Of a stretch of 6,618 nucleotides of DNA, positions 1-6,468 are shown piece by piece. Within the stretch, counting starts at the first letter, position 1, and each line of letters begins with the position of its first letter. Source of the DNA: JBBQIY01 sp964618405 (GTDB taxonomy: Bacteria; Verrucomicrobiota; Kiritimatiellia; RFP12; UBA3636); NCBI GenBank assembly GCA_964618405.1, contig CAZUAY010000217.1, forward strand, positions 1 to 6,618, in the 5' to 3' direction. The position numbers and the translations under genes are program-made. The notes below the pieces were generated by a model. The model saw only the letters and a list, made by a program, of their open reading frames with translations, was not told the DNA's origin and ran no database searches.

Positions 1-16
1 GATCGCGGACGATTCC

Positions 17-31
17 GGCCTCACCGAGGCC
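17..31. repeat. Small GC hairpin, GGCCTC-ACC-GAGGCC
   Basis: A perfect 6-bp stem with a 3-base loop lies 140 bases beyond the jetC stop. It could stall polymerase, but no T-run follows on either strand, so it does not qualify as a standard intrinsic terminator. No better terminator for the operon is visible in 1-170. Confidence 0.5.
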
Positions 32-51
32 AGCCACAGGGGAGAAATAGC

Positions 52-79
52 GAGTGGGGAGTAGGGAGTAGCGAGTGGT
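52..79. repeat. 7-bp tandem array, GAGTAGG-like unit
   Basis: Four units (GAGTGGG, GAGTAGG, GAGTAGC, GAGTGGT) are joined head to tail. It has the same 7-bp period as the neighbouring AT-rich array but an unrelated, purine-rich sequence. Confidence 0.8.
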
Positions 80-88
80 AAGATTTCA

Positions 89-100
89 AACTTTGTCGCA
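89..100. repeat. Single 12-bp unit downstream of the operon
   Basis: AACTTTGTCGCA is identical to the middle unit at 6445-6456 and has the same orientation on the plus strand. The operon is therefore bracketed by the same short motif. A chance 12-base match across a window this size is unlikely, but dispersal through the genome would explain it. Confidence 0.7.
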
Positions 101-111
101 GCCGCTTTTTC

Positions 112-143
112 AATTCGTAATTCATAATTCGTAATTCGTAATT
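112..143. repeat. 7-bp tandem array, AATTCGT unit
   Basis: Four full units (AATTCGT, AATTCAT, AATTCGT, AATTCGT) plus a partial AATT run without gaps, starting 27 bases beyond the jetC stop. The array is AT-rich and contains overlapping AATT palindromes. It could vary in length by slippage. No promoter or terminator is evident within it. Confidence 0.85.
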
Positions 144-170
144 GTGTCTCCCTCCTAACACCTTCTCATC

Positions 171-3100
171 TCATCGCGTTTCCTGTCCAAAAGCAATGGG
201 AGCATCGATATTCGCTTCTGGATCAAGGAGATCCTGTTGTTTCAGCGTGTTGTTCCAATGGTAGGGGTAGAGATGGACGTTGAAATCTTTGTCTTTCCTG
301 ACAAGCACAGAGGTGGAAAATGGGATTTCTTTCTTCACACCATCTTGGTCGGGTGAGGCAACGAAAAGTTGCAGTTTGAGATCACTCGCAAAAGCCAAAA
401 TTTGGTCGCGACGGTTCGCATCGATACCATAAAACGCCTCATCGAAAACGAGGATGGGGAGTCGAATCTTTTCACGATCGTAGAGGAAGTTGGCGATCAT
501 GAGAATGAGCAGATAATTGGGTACGGCCTGTTCGCCGCCGGAGCCCATGCCCTTGACTTTTCGATCGATGATCTGGCCTTCGGAATTGGTGGTGATGATT
601 TTGAGTTCGTATCGGAACCAGTTTCGGTAGTCCAGAAGCTGAGGAACTTCTCCGACCTCCGTTGCAAGGATCTCTGCGAAATGGTCATCGAAGAAAGTCT
701 TCAGCTCGGCTTCCGTTTCGCTGGGATTGAGCGAGCGATAGCGCTGAACGGTTTCAATGATTGAGCTGAATCCATCGGCCGGCGAAATGGAGAACGAGTA
801 CTGATTATTGCCGAACAGTCGGCCCTTCAGCAATAAAGCGATCTTTCGAGTCATGCTGCGCAGTTGCATCACGTTTTTGAGCAGTGACACCATGAGCTCG
901 TCCATGATGATCTGCTTGAAAAGTCGACGCGTATCTTCCGTGATGATGGATTCCTGATCAGCCAGTTGTTTTGTCGTCTCGGCGATCACGTCATCAATGT
1001 TCGCGCCCCGTCGATCAGTAAGCTTGTTGCTGGCATTGTCATAGACAAAACCGAAAGAAAGATTTTCGTTGAGCGATAGGGCGTTTCGGATGTCCGATTC
1101 GATGCTGGCGGCAGCGACGCGTGCATCGACACTGAACTGGTTGAGTTTCTCACGGCTCTGGGAATTTTCACTGCAACGGGCGGACACAAAAGCATCAAGC
1201 GTTTCGACAGGTTTTACGAGGATGAGCAAGTCTGCTTCCGCATCATTGCGTTCGTCCAGCACGCGGGACATTTGACTGTTCCACTCAATAATTTTAGCGG
1301 TTTTCTCCTTGATTTTACGTTCCACTACGCTAATTTCGCCAGTGCACAAGTCGTACTCTTTTTTGATCGACTTCAGCTTGCGTTCGGCTTCTTTGATACG
1401 AGGTTCGAGTCCGTCAAGACCTTCATTCGAAAGCTTGAGAACGATATCGTCAAGGCGTTCTCCCGCGCGAACTTTGTCTTCCTCGCACCGGTTGAGGTCA
1501 TCCAGTGTGTTATCGCATTCGACATGACATCGGGTCTGTACGTTTCGAGCGTTGTTAACCTCATTGCTAAGCCGCTGGAGTGCGCCTGGCGCGTTTTGTA
1601 GCAGTGCTTTTAAAGAGCTGATAACGTGTTGCTCTGCCTTGAGAGTTGCAAGCTCTTGTTCGCATGATTTACGGTCACGTGTCAGGGCATCGCGTTCATT
1701 TTCAAGTAAGCGGATTTCGCGTTGCAATTGATCGCGACGGGCCTCGAGACCGATCAGGCGTGGTGTCTGCAACGTGACAGGTGTTTCGCGATTTCTGAAG
1801 TGGACAATATTCTGCTCTAAAAATTTTTCGGCATGAGGGCCTGCCTTCGCTGCCAGTTGTTGGCGTAGCACGAGAATGGCGTCTGGGTTTGATTGTGGCA
1901 GATCGAAAAACCGCCCAATCCAATCACAACGGGTATCATCGTCGTCGTCGTCAGGTACGGCGAGGCTGTGGTCTGGGAAGTTCTTAAACAAGGTTTTTCG
2001 TAGCGCATCAGAATCATCTTTTTGTACAATCCATGTCGCCAAAATAGCATCGCCAATCAACTGCTCCAGCATCGCCACTTCGCGTGCACGTAAGTCCGAA
2101 GCAGGAACGAGGCCTTCGTAAAGCGGGAAGGCGTCGAGCATAGCCTCACGAACGGCACGGCGGGCTTCAGAGAAGCAGGGGATGGCTGGCTCGGCTTCCT
2201 CCTGGCGACGCTTGGCATCGATAGCGGATTGTTTCGCCGCGATTTCAGCAATGAGCGTTTCGGAACGCTTTTCAGCCGATCCGGTAGCGCGCACGATTCT
2301 GTTGAAATCTAAATCGGCTTGCTCATAGAGATCGGCTACCGGCATGTCTGCTGCTGCATTTTCAGGCGTGTCGGAGCGACTGGCGTCATCTAAAAATGCA
2401 GAAAGTTGGTTGGTCGGGAAGGGAAGAGAGCGACCGAGGCGCTGAAGTTCTGCTGTATATCCCTGCATCTGCTTAACCAAAGCAGAGGTGCTTTTTTCGA
2501 GATCGGAGTCTGCATCTGACTTCGCACGCTTAACCTGAACTAGTTTGCTCTTCGAGCGGTTGTGCTCCGTGTTCGCCTTGTCGTATGCGATTCGAGCATC
2601 TCTCTCCAGTGAGACGAGGCCTTGTGTATCTTTCTGCCGCAATTCGGTCAGACGCAAGTTGGCACGCTCTTCCTCGTTGCCAAGATTTTCGTGCTGGAAG
2701 GTTAGGTCGGCGAGACGTTGCTTCTCGAGTTCGCAAAACTCGGTGCCGGTGCTAATCCACGTTCGGAATTCATTTGCAGCAAGACTTCGTTCCAGCCATC
2801 GAGCGCAGGCAGAATTAATTCGATGATCCAAGACCGTATCGCGCTTTGTTTTGATGCCTTGAACGAATTGGCTTTTACCTTTTAGTGCAAGGAGGTTTTG
2901 CTTACTTTCCTCAATTGACTTGAGGTTGCGAATCAAGGTTTCGAAGACGTCTTTCTGCGGTTCCTGGAGAAGATTCCGAAAGAGTTTATCGTAGTCGCCT
3001 GCGCGCGAGGCAATCTCGCGATAGGCCTTGCCCGTGGCGATCAGTTGGCAAACATCATTGTATGTGGCGCGACTGTCAAAAAAGCGGGTGGCGATATCGT

Positions 3101-3632
3101 CTGTATAAGCACCAATTCGTCCATAGAATCCGTTTCCGCGAAGAACCTCTTTCAGCTCTTGTCGGGTGGTCGGGCGCTGACGGCCATCTTCTTCGTGGAT
3201 GAGAGGCATGGCATCCACTGAACCGTCCATCACGACGCCCCAGCTTTCGTAGGCTTCGTCCATGCTGCGCGAGCTGACACCCACAGCGATGCTGACGGGT
3301 CTTTGGTTACGCGTTTCAATCTCTAACGCCGCGTATGAAATGCCGCCGTCCGGATTCATTGGGCCATTCGTTTCAATGTTGTACCGCATCACGATACCTT
3401 GAATGTTTCGGCCGCCAGCAGTCTTGGCGCCAACGACGCGTGCGGCCGAGTTAAACTCCATCGAGCGACCACCCGTCAGAACGAAATGGATGGCGTCCAA
3501 GACGGTTGTCTTGCCTGATCCATTGTCGCCGAGGAGGAAGAGGTGACCTCCTGATTTGATGTCCAGCGTCGTGGTGCCGATGTTATGGAAATTGACGAGC
3601 CGCAGCTTGGTAATTTTGAAGAAGTCGCTCAT
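171..3632 (-). CDS. jetC: SMC-like ATPase with long coiled coil, JetC/MksB family
   Basis: This 1153-residue protein is the motor subunit, and ATP-driven DNA loop extrusion is the known activity of the family. The N-terminal head begins KITKLRLVNFHN (6-17) and carries Walker A GDNGSGKTT (35-43). Residues about 235-480 are charged and helical, with breaks near 265-300 and 400-445, as expected for an outgoing coiled coil. Residues about 481-630 are compact and mixed, a probable hinge. Residues about 631-850 form the returning coil (for example ARRDQLQREIRLLENE, 631-646). The C-terminal head has LLDYRNWFRYEL (999-1010), the ABC signature GSGGEQ (1030-1035), Walker B LPILVFDEA (1058-1066) with catalytic-type D1064-E1065, a D-loop GID (1069-1071) and a switch-like FVASPD (1090-1095). 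Every ATPase motif is intact. Size is close to other JetC/MksB proteins and below MukB (about 1480). A strong ribosome site GAGGAGG ends 4 bases before the ATG. The reading frame is unbroken, so the gene looks functional. Confidence 0.93.
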   Translation of the reverse strand: MSDFFKITKLRLVNFHNIGTTTLDIKSGGHLFLLGDNGSGKTTVLDAIHFVLTGGRSMEFNSAARVVGAKTAGGRNIQGIVMRYNIETNGPMNPDGGISYAALEIETRNQRPVSIAVGVSSRSMDEAYESWGVVMDGSVDAMPLIHEEDGRQRPTTRQELKEVLRGNGFYGRIGAYTDDIATRFFDSRATYNDVCQLIATGKAYREIASRAGDYDKLFRNLLQEPQKDVFETLIRNLKSIEESKQNLLALKGKSQFVQGIKTKRDTVLDHRINSACARWLERSLAANEFRTWISTGTEFCELEKQRLADLTFQHENLGNEEERANLRLTELRQKDTQGLVSLERDARIAYDKANTEHNRSKSKLVQVKRAKSDADSDLEKSTSALVKQMQGYTAELQRLGRSLPFPTNQLSAFLDDASRSDTPENAAADMPVADLYEQADLDFNRIVRATGSAEKRSETLIAEIAAKQSAIDAKRRQEEAEPAIPCFSEARRAVREAMLDAFPLYEGLVPASDLRAREVAMLEQLIGDAILATWIVQKDDSDALRKTLFKNFPDHSLAVPDDDDDDTRCDWIGRFFDLPQSNPDAILVLRQQLAAKAGPHAEKFLEQNIVHFRNRETPVTLQTPRLIGLEARRDQLQREIRLLENERDALTRDRKSCEQELATLKAEQHVISSLKALLQNAPGALQRLSNEVNNARNVQTRCHVECDNTLDDLNRCEEDKVRAGERLDDIVLKLSNEGLDGLEPRIKEAERKLKSIKKEYDLCTGEISVVERKIKEKTAKIIEWNSQMSRVLDERNDAEADLLILVKPVETLDAFVSARCSENSQSREKLNQFSVDARVAAASIESDIRNALSLNENLSFGFVYDNASNKLTDRRGANIDDVIAETTKQLADQESIITEDTRRLFKQIIMDELMVSLLKNVMQLRSMTRKIALLLKGRLFGNNQYSFSISPADGFSSIIETVQRYRSLNPSETEAELKTFFDDHFAEILATEVGEVPQLLDYRNWFRYELKIITTNSEGQIIDRKVKGMGSGGEQAVPNYLLILMIANFLYDREKIRLPILVFDEAFYGIDANRRDQILAFASDLKLQLFVASPDQDGVKKEIPFSTSVLVRKDKDFNVHLYPYHWNNTLKQQDLLDPEANIDAPIAFGQETR

Positions 3633-4306
3633 TGGGCCTCCTCGTCGTCGGATGATGTTTCAGACTCTGGAGAAAGATCAGCATCGACCGGACGTGCTAC
3701 CGCAGTGGCGTTGTAATGCCACAGGGCGGGGAGGCATTCATAAATGATCTCCTCCTGCGATACGGACTCGTCGGCAGGCGGCTTGATCTTAACCAAGAAT
3801 CGATAACGTTCGAGTTGGGGCATAATCTGACGCAGAATCCGCCGCACATCCTCGTCGGCATAGTTTTCGACCGTTTCAGGGAATGTCTCTTGAAAGCGAC
3901 GCCGTTCAAACTCAAGGAGCTCACCGAAGAGAAAGCGCAGGTTTTCAGGATCATCGATACCGATGGCCGTTTCTTCGAGTTTCGTTTCAAAGAATTCGAG
4001 CACGAGCATGAAGGCGATGCATTCGTCACGTTTGGTGAAGTTGAAGAGGTCGCGATTAGACGGCGTAATTTTTTCGTTGTACCATAAGGGCTTGAACACA
4101 CGAGCACACTTTGCATCTACGCTCAGTTGCCATCCGAAATGCGCGTCGAAGAATGCGTTGAATTCTTTTGTGTAGCGACGGAGGAACAGGAAGAGATCCT
4201 CATTGTCTGTCTTGTAGAAATACGGTGCTTCGAGAAGGACGTTCAAAACGGCTTGCACTTTGCTGGCCGAGGTTGGCGATTGTAAGAGCGCTTCCAATGT
4301 TGTCAC
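3629..4306 (-). CDS. jetB: Putative KITE (tandem winged-helix) subunit, JetB/MksE-like
   Basis: This 225-residue protein is the middle gene. KITE subunits (MukE, MksE, JetB) bind the kleisin and DNA in SMC complexes. Residues about 20-105 form a first winged-helix-like unit, including FFDAHFGWQLSVD (52-64) and the strand ARVFKPLW (68-75), a pattern shared with JetB/DUF4194 and DUF2398-like proteins. A second unit lies at about 150-200: a helix with VRRILRQIMPQL (154-165), strands around RFLVKI (169-174), and EIIYECLPALWHY (186-198). The last 18 residues are acidic and low complexity (ESETSSDDEE within 214-223), probably a flexible tail. The start codon is GTG at 4306, not ATG. It overlaps the jetA stop as GTGA and is preceded by a weak AGAAAGG (4317-4323) 10 bases away, so translation probably relies on coupling. 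The stop overlaps jetC as ATGA. No catalytic residues are expected. The subunit class is likely; the exact type is uncertain. Confidence 0.75.
   Translation of the reverse strand: MTTLEALLQSPTSASKVQAVLNVLLEAPYFYKTDNEDLFLFLRRYTKEFNAFFDAHFGWQLSVDAKCARVFKPLWYNEKITPSNRDLFNFTKRDECIAFMLVLEFFETKLEETAIGIDDPENLRFLFGELLEFERRRFQETFPETVENYADEDVRRILRQIMPQLERYRFLVKIKPPADESVSQEEIIYECLPALWHYNATAVARPVDADLSPESETSSDDEEAQ
3637..3643 (-). promoter_or_regulatory. Strong ribosome binding site of jetC
   Basis: GAGGAGG lies 4 bases upstream of the ATG at 3632 and inside the end of jetB. It is the best Shine-Dalgarno match of the three genes, so jetC may be translated more strongly than the two upstream genes as well as being coupled to jetB. 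The same bases encode part of the acidic C-terminus of JetB. Confidence 0.75.
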
Positions 4307-5781
4307 AGCGGTTCAGCCTTTCTGAGTGAGATGTCTGAAAAAGTGAGAATAGATTCATCTGTGGAGACGGTTGCGGCTGCATCCGTGATGTCAGCGGCGA
4401 CGCCAATTTTCGAGAGCCGTTTGCCATTGCCAAGAATTCCACTACGGGCTGTCTCCATGATCCGTGCGAAGTCGTTAAAATCAGCGTAATTTCCTGAAGA
4501 AAGCATCCTGCTAAAAGTGTCGTCTGGCATGATGCCACGCTCTTTCATCCAGGTTGAAAGAACGTCGAGCTTGCGCTCTTCCATTGACTGCACGGGCTTG
4601 TCATCCGAAACGGCACGTGGATTCATCCAAATGTGCTTCTCGCTACGAATGCGGTGTTTGCTCCAGACGGGTTGCGGCGGCGTTGCCTTGAAAGTTTCCG
4701 TCCACTCGTGCATATCGCCCAGCATGTGCCCGTGCTGGATGACGTTGCGTAGCCAGTTGTGCGGAACGGTGTTCGGTGCGAATCCGGAAAGGTCGAGTAC
4801 ACGGTTTTTGACATCCTCAAGCCGGTGACTACGACGTTCCAGTTCGCGCAGATGAGCATGCAGTTTCTGCCAAACCAGTAGGGCTGATTTATTGACACGC
4901 GAGGTGAGCTGTTCGAGAAGCCCATCTTGCCCGTAGAACTCCGCCAGCCGTGTCAGCGTCTCTGAGGCGTTCAGAATTCGCGTGCGCATGATGGACTGCG
5001 TGGCGAGCGATTCTTCTGCCATAATTTTACTACAGAGCTCCCAGCGGGAGGCAAGGCGCTGGAGACGAAGTTTTTCGATTTCGGGACAGATTTCATTCTT
5101 GAGCGTATAAATGCGATGAATGAATTTTTCTAAAAAGCCGGAGAGTTCTCGGATAAGCTGATGTGCCTTCGGGATGTCGTAAGTGCCGCTGGCGAACGAG
5201 ATGAGACGAATGTTAAATTCTCCTAAGGACTTTGCAACGCCATCGGTCATCGAGGCCATTTTGGCTAGGCGGTGAAAAATAGCACGTGCATCTTCGTACT
5301 CAACCGATCCTGCCGAAATCTTATTGAGCATGCGCGTGGTTTCGCGCAAGCTCGACACCATATCGGAAAGCAAGTCACGTGTGTCGCTGTCTTCCGGTTG
5401 CAGGTCATCTTGGCGTCGTGATTCTAGCCAGAGAAGGAAGGAGACCGCTTCGTCGGAAATTTTATAGCGGAATTTTCGACGACGCGTGTCTTTGTAGCCG
5501 CGAAGTCGCTCTTTTTCAATTCGTTGCGAGACAAGATCCCAGTCGAGAAGTTGGCGCAAATCCTGATTGAACAGCGTCGGTGCATCACCACGCGAGATCG
5601 TCTCGGTCAGTAAAGAAGCTAACACATCGTCGTGGAGAGGCTCCAGCTCATGATCGTCTCTAAACCGAAGGAGGATCAGTAGGATTTCTAAATACCACAA
5701 CACCCGCTCGGAAGTCAGCATCCAGCCAATGGAGCGATTTCTATTTTGGAGAAGATCTATTGCGCTATCTGTTTCTTGCAT
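4303..5781 (-). CDS. jetA: Putative kleisin subunit of an MksBEF/Wadjet-type SMC complex (JetA/MksF-like)
   Basis: This 492-residue protein is the first gene of the operon. In this family the kleisin bridges the two SMC heads and recruits the KITE subunit in the cytoplasm. Residues about 25-120 look like a winged-helix domain: helices around 25-60, a helix ending LLDWDLVSQ at 78-86, a basic wing (RRRKFRYKIS, 100-109), then a helix at 110-122. Residues about 130-330 are almost entirely helical and fit the helical linker of MukF/MksF/JetA proteins. The C-terminal third (about 335-492) is less regular and has no motif I recognise. Length fits the 450-500 residues usual for JetA. There is no signal peptide or membrane segment. 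The ATG at 5781 lies just below a candidate promoter; its ribosome site is weak (GAAAG). ATG codon 21 is an alternative start but has no better ribosome site. The stop overlaps the next start by 4 bases. The family call rests on operon position, size and fold pattern rather than a diagnostic motif. Confidence 0.72.
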   Translation of the reverse strand: MQETDSAIDLLQNRNRSIGWMLTSERVLWYLEILLILLRFRDDHELEPLHDDVLASLLTETISRGDAPTLFNQDLRQLLDWDLVSQRIEKERLRGYKDTRRRKFRYKISDEAVSFLLWLESRRQDDLQPEDSDTRDLLSDMVSSLRETTRMLNKISAGSVEYEDARAIFHRLAKMASMTDGVAKSLGEFNIRLISFASGTYDIPKAHQLIRELSGFLEKFIHRIYTLKNEICPEIEKLRLQRLASRWELCSKIMAEESLATQSIMRTRILNASETLTRLAEFYGQDGLLEQLTSRVNKSALLVWQKLHAHLRELERRSHRLEDVKNRVLDLSGFAPNTVPHNWLRNVIQHGHMLGDMHEWTETFKATPPQPVWSKHRIRSEKHIWMNPRAVSDDKPVQSMEERKLDVLSTWMKERGIMPDDTFSRMLSSGNYADFNDFARIMETARSGILGNGKRLSKIGVAADITDAAATVSTDESILTFSDISLRKAEPL

Positions 5782-5795
5782 ACTGCTTTCATTCT

Positions 5796-5824
5796 AGCAT
5801 AAGCAAGCCTTGCTATAAAGTCAG
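5796..5824 (-). promoter_or_regulatory. Candidate sigma-70-type promoter of the jetABC operon
   Basis: On the minus strand, CTGACT (5819-5824, 4 of 6 match to TTGACA) and TATGCT (5796-5801, 4 of 6 match to TATAAT) are separated by exactly 17 bases. Transcription would start near 5789, leaving a leader of only about 8 bases before the ATG at 5781, so the jetA message would be nearly leaderless. That agrees with the poor ribosome site. It is the only convincing promoter seen close to the operon. The call comes from pattern matching alone. Confidence 0.45.
5802..5814. promoter_or_regulatory. 13-bp near-palindrome inside the promoter spacer (candidate operator)
   Basis: The plus strand reads AGCAAG-C-CTTGCT, a perfect 6-bp inverted repeat around one central base. 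It fills most of the spacer between the predicted -35 and -10 boxes and abuts the -10. An overlapping pair TAGCA (5795-5799) and TGCTA (5811-5815) adds a second symmetry. This placement is typical of a repressor site that blocks RNA polymerase. No regulator gene is in the window, and a 6-bp arm could arise by chance. Confidence 0.35.
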
Positions 5825-6037
5825 ATTTGATATTTGACGGTAATCGGTCAGCCATCGGGGGGAGGGGTGAACGTATTTTGCGGGAGTGACGCCTGAGATC
5901 TGCTCTGCTGTGCTACCAACCCAGTTGCCGTAATAAGCGCGGTGCGGTTTTAAACACAGAGAGTTGGAGACACAGAGATTGAGCCACTGGGAGCAGATGC
6001 TTCCAGCCTGTGCAAACGACAAACAGGCAAGCCCTCC

Positions 6038-6049
6038 GCGCGGCCGCGC
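6038..6049. repeat. 12-bp GC palindrome in copy 1
   Basis: GCGCGGCCGCGC is a perfect 12-bp palindrome of only G and C in an otherwise mixed region. It sits where copy 2 carries the second arm of its long inverted repeat, so it marks replaced or inserted sequence in copy 1. No function can be assigned. Confidence 0.6.
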
Positions 6050-6086
6050 CGCGAATAAACGATAGGGTAACTTTTGCATCCCAAAA

Positions 6087-6110
6087 AACTTTGTCGCGAA
6101 CTTTGTCGAG
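6087..6110. repeat. Two 12-bp tandem units in copy 1
   Basis: Units AACTTTGTCGCG (6087-6098) and AACTTTGTCGAG (6099-6110) follow each other directly, differing at one base. The same unit recurs in copy 2 and on the other side of the operon at 89-100. Confidence 0.85.
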
Positions 6111-6321
6111 CCTTCGCGAAGCCGCCTGCCTGAGCAGGAACGGCAGACAGGCGAAGCTCCGTTCGTTATAACCACTGCTAGCGAAAATCGAGTTGTAGGC
6201 AAGGGGTGAAAGTATTTTGCGGGGATGACGTTTGAGATCTGCTCTGCTGTGCTATCAACCCTGTTGCCGCAATAAGCGCGGTGCAGTTTTAAACACAGAG
6301 AGTTGGAGACACAGAGATTGA

Positions 6322-6390
6322 GCCACTGGGAGCAGATGCTTCCAGCCTGTGCAAATAACAAACAGGCGAGATGCCTGTTCTCCCAGTGGC
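6322..6390. repeat. Long imperfect inverted repeat in copy 2
   Basis: GCCACTGGGAG (6322-6332) is perfectly complementary to CTCCCAGTGGC (6380-6390). Inside it, GCCTGT (6345-6350) pairs with ACAGGC (6362-6367) around an 11-base loop, so the two arms line up over 28-29 bases with about 12 unpaired bases in the middle. A competing hairpin, AACAGGC (6361-6367) with GCCTGTT (6373-6379), uses the same bases. The two folds are mutually exclusive. No T-run follows on either strand, so it does not look like an intrinsic terminator. Confidence 0.7.
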
Positions 6391-6432
6391 GGCACCGTGA
6401 AAAAACGATAGGGTAACTTTTTGCACCCCAGA

Positions 6433-6468
6433 AACTTTGTCGCGAACTTTGTCGCAACCTTTGTCGAG
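6433..6468. repeat. Three 12-bp tandem units in copy 2
   Basis: Units AACTTTGTCGCG, AACTTTGTCGCA and ACCTTTGTCGAG run head to tail. Copy 1 has only two, so unit number varies between copies, as expected from slippage. The outer units match the two in copy 1 apart from one substitution. Confidence 0.85.

Larger units (their letters stand above)
5863..6186. repeat. Non-coding direct repeat, copy 1 (proximal to jetA)
   Basis: This 324-bp segment matches 6202-6562. The first 166 bases align to copy 2 without gaps with 11 mismatches by eye, including a 70-base exact run (5947-6016 against 6286-6355). The second half aligns with insertions and deletions. It contains two 12-bp units (6087-6110), a CCTGC/GCAGG hairpin (6125-6138) and a GC-rich stretch around 6036-6053 that replaces one arm of an inverted repeat present in copy 2. 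No transposase or target-site duplication is visible. The open minus-strand frame through it has no protein-like features. It is probably a dispersed intergenic element of this genome. Confidence 0.85.

Noticed and set aside
17..31. Intrinsic terminator of the operon
   Set aside because: The stem is only 6 bp and no T-run follows on either strand.
2..64. Possible 3' end of a plus-strand gene (20 codons then TAG)
   Set aside because: The stretch is too short to judge, includes a perfect hairpin, and ends inside a 7-bp tandem array. It looks like intergenic repeat sequence.
369..764. 131-codon plus-strand open frame opposite the C-terminal head of jetC
   Set aside because: It lies wholly antisense to the most conserved part of jetC (signature and Walker B motifs), which explains the open frame. 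No promoter or ribosome site supports it.
3716..4087. 123-codon plus-strand open frame opposite jetB
   Set aside because: It is the antisense shadow of jetB, where the overlapping starts and stops on the minus strand give strong support for the real gene.
6087..6468. Plasmid replication iterons
   Set aside because: Two or three 12-bp units without an adjacent Rep gene, AT-rich melting region or DnaA-box cluster do not support an origin.
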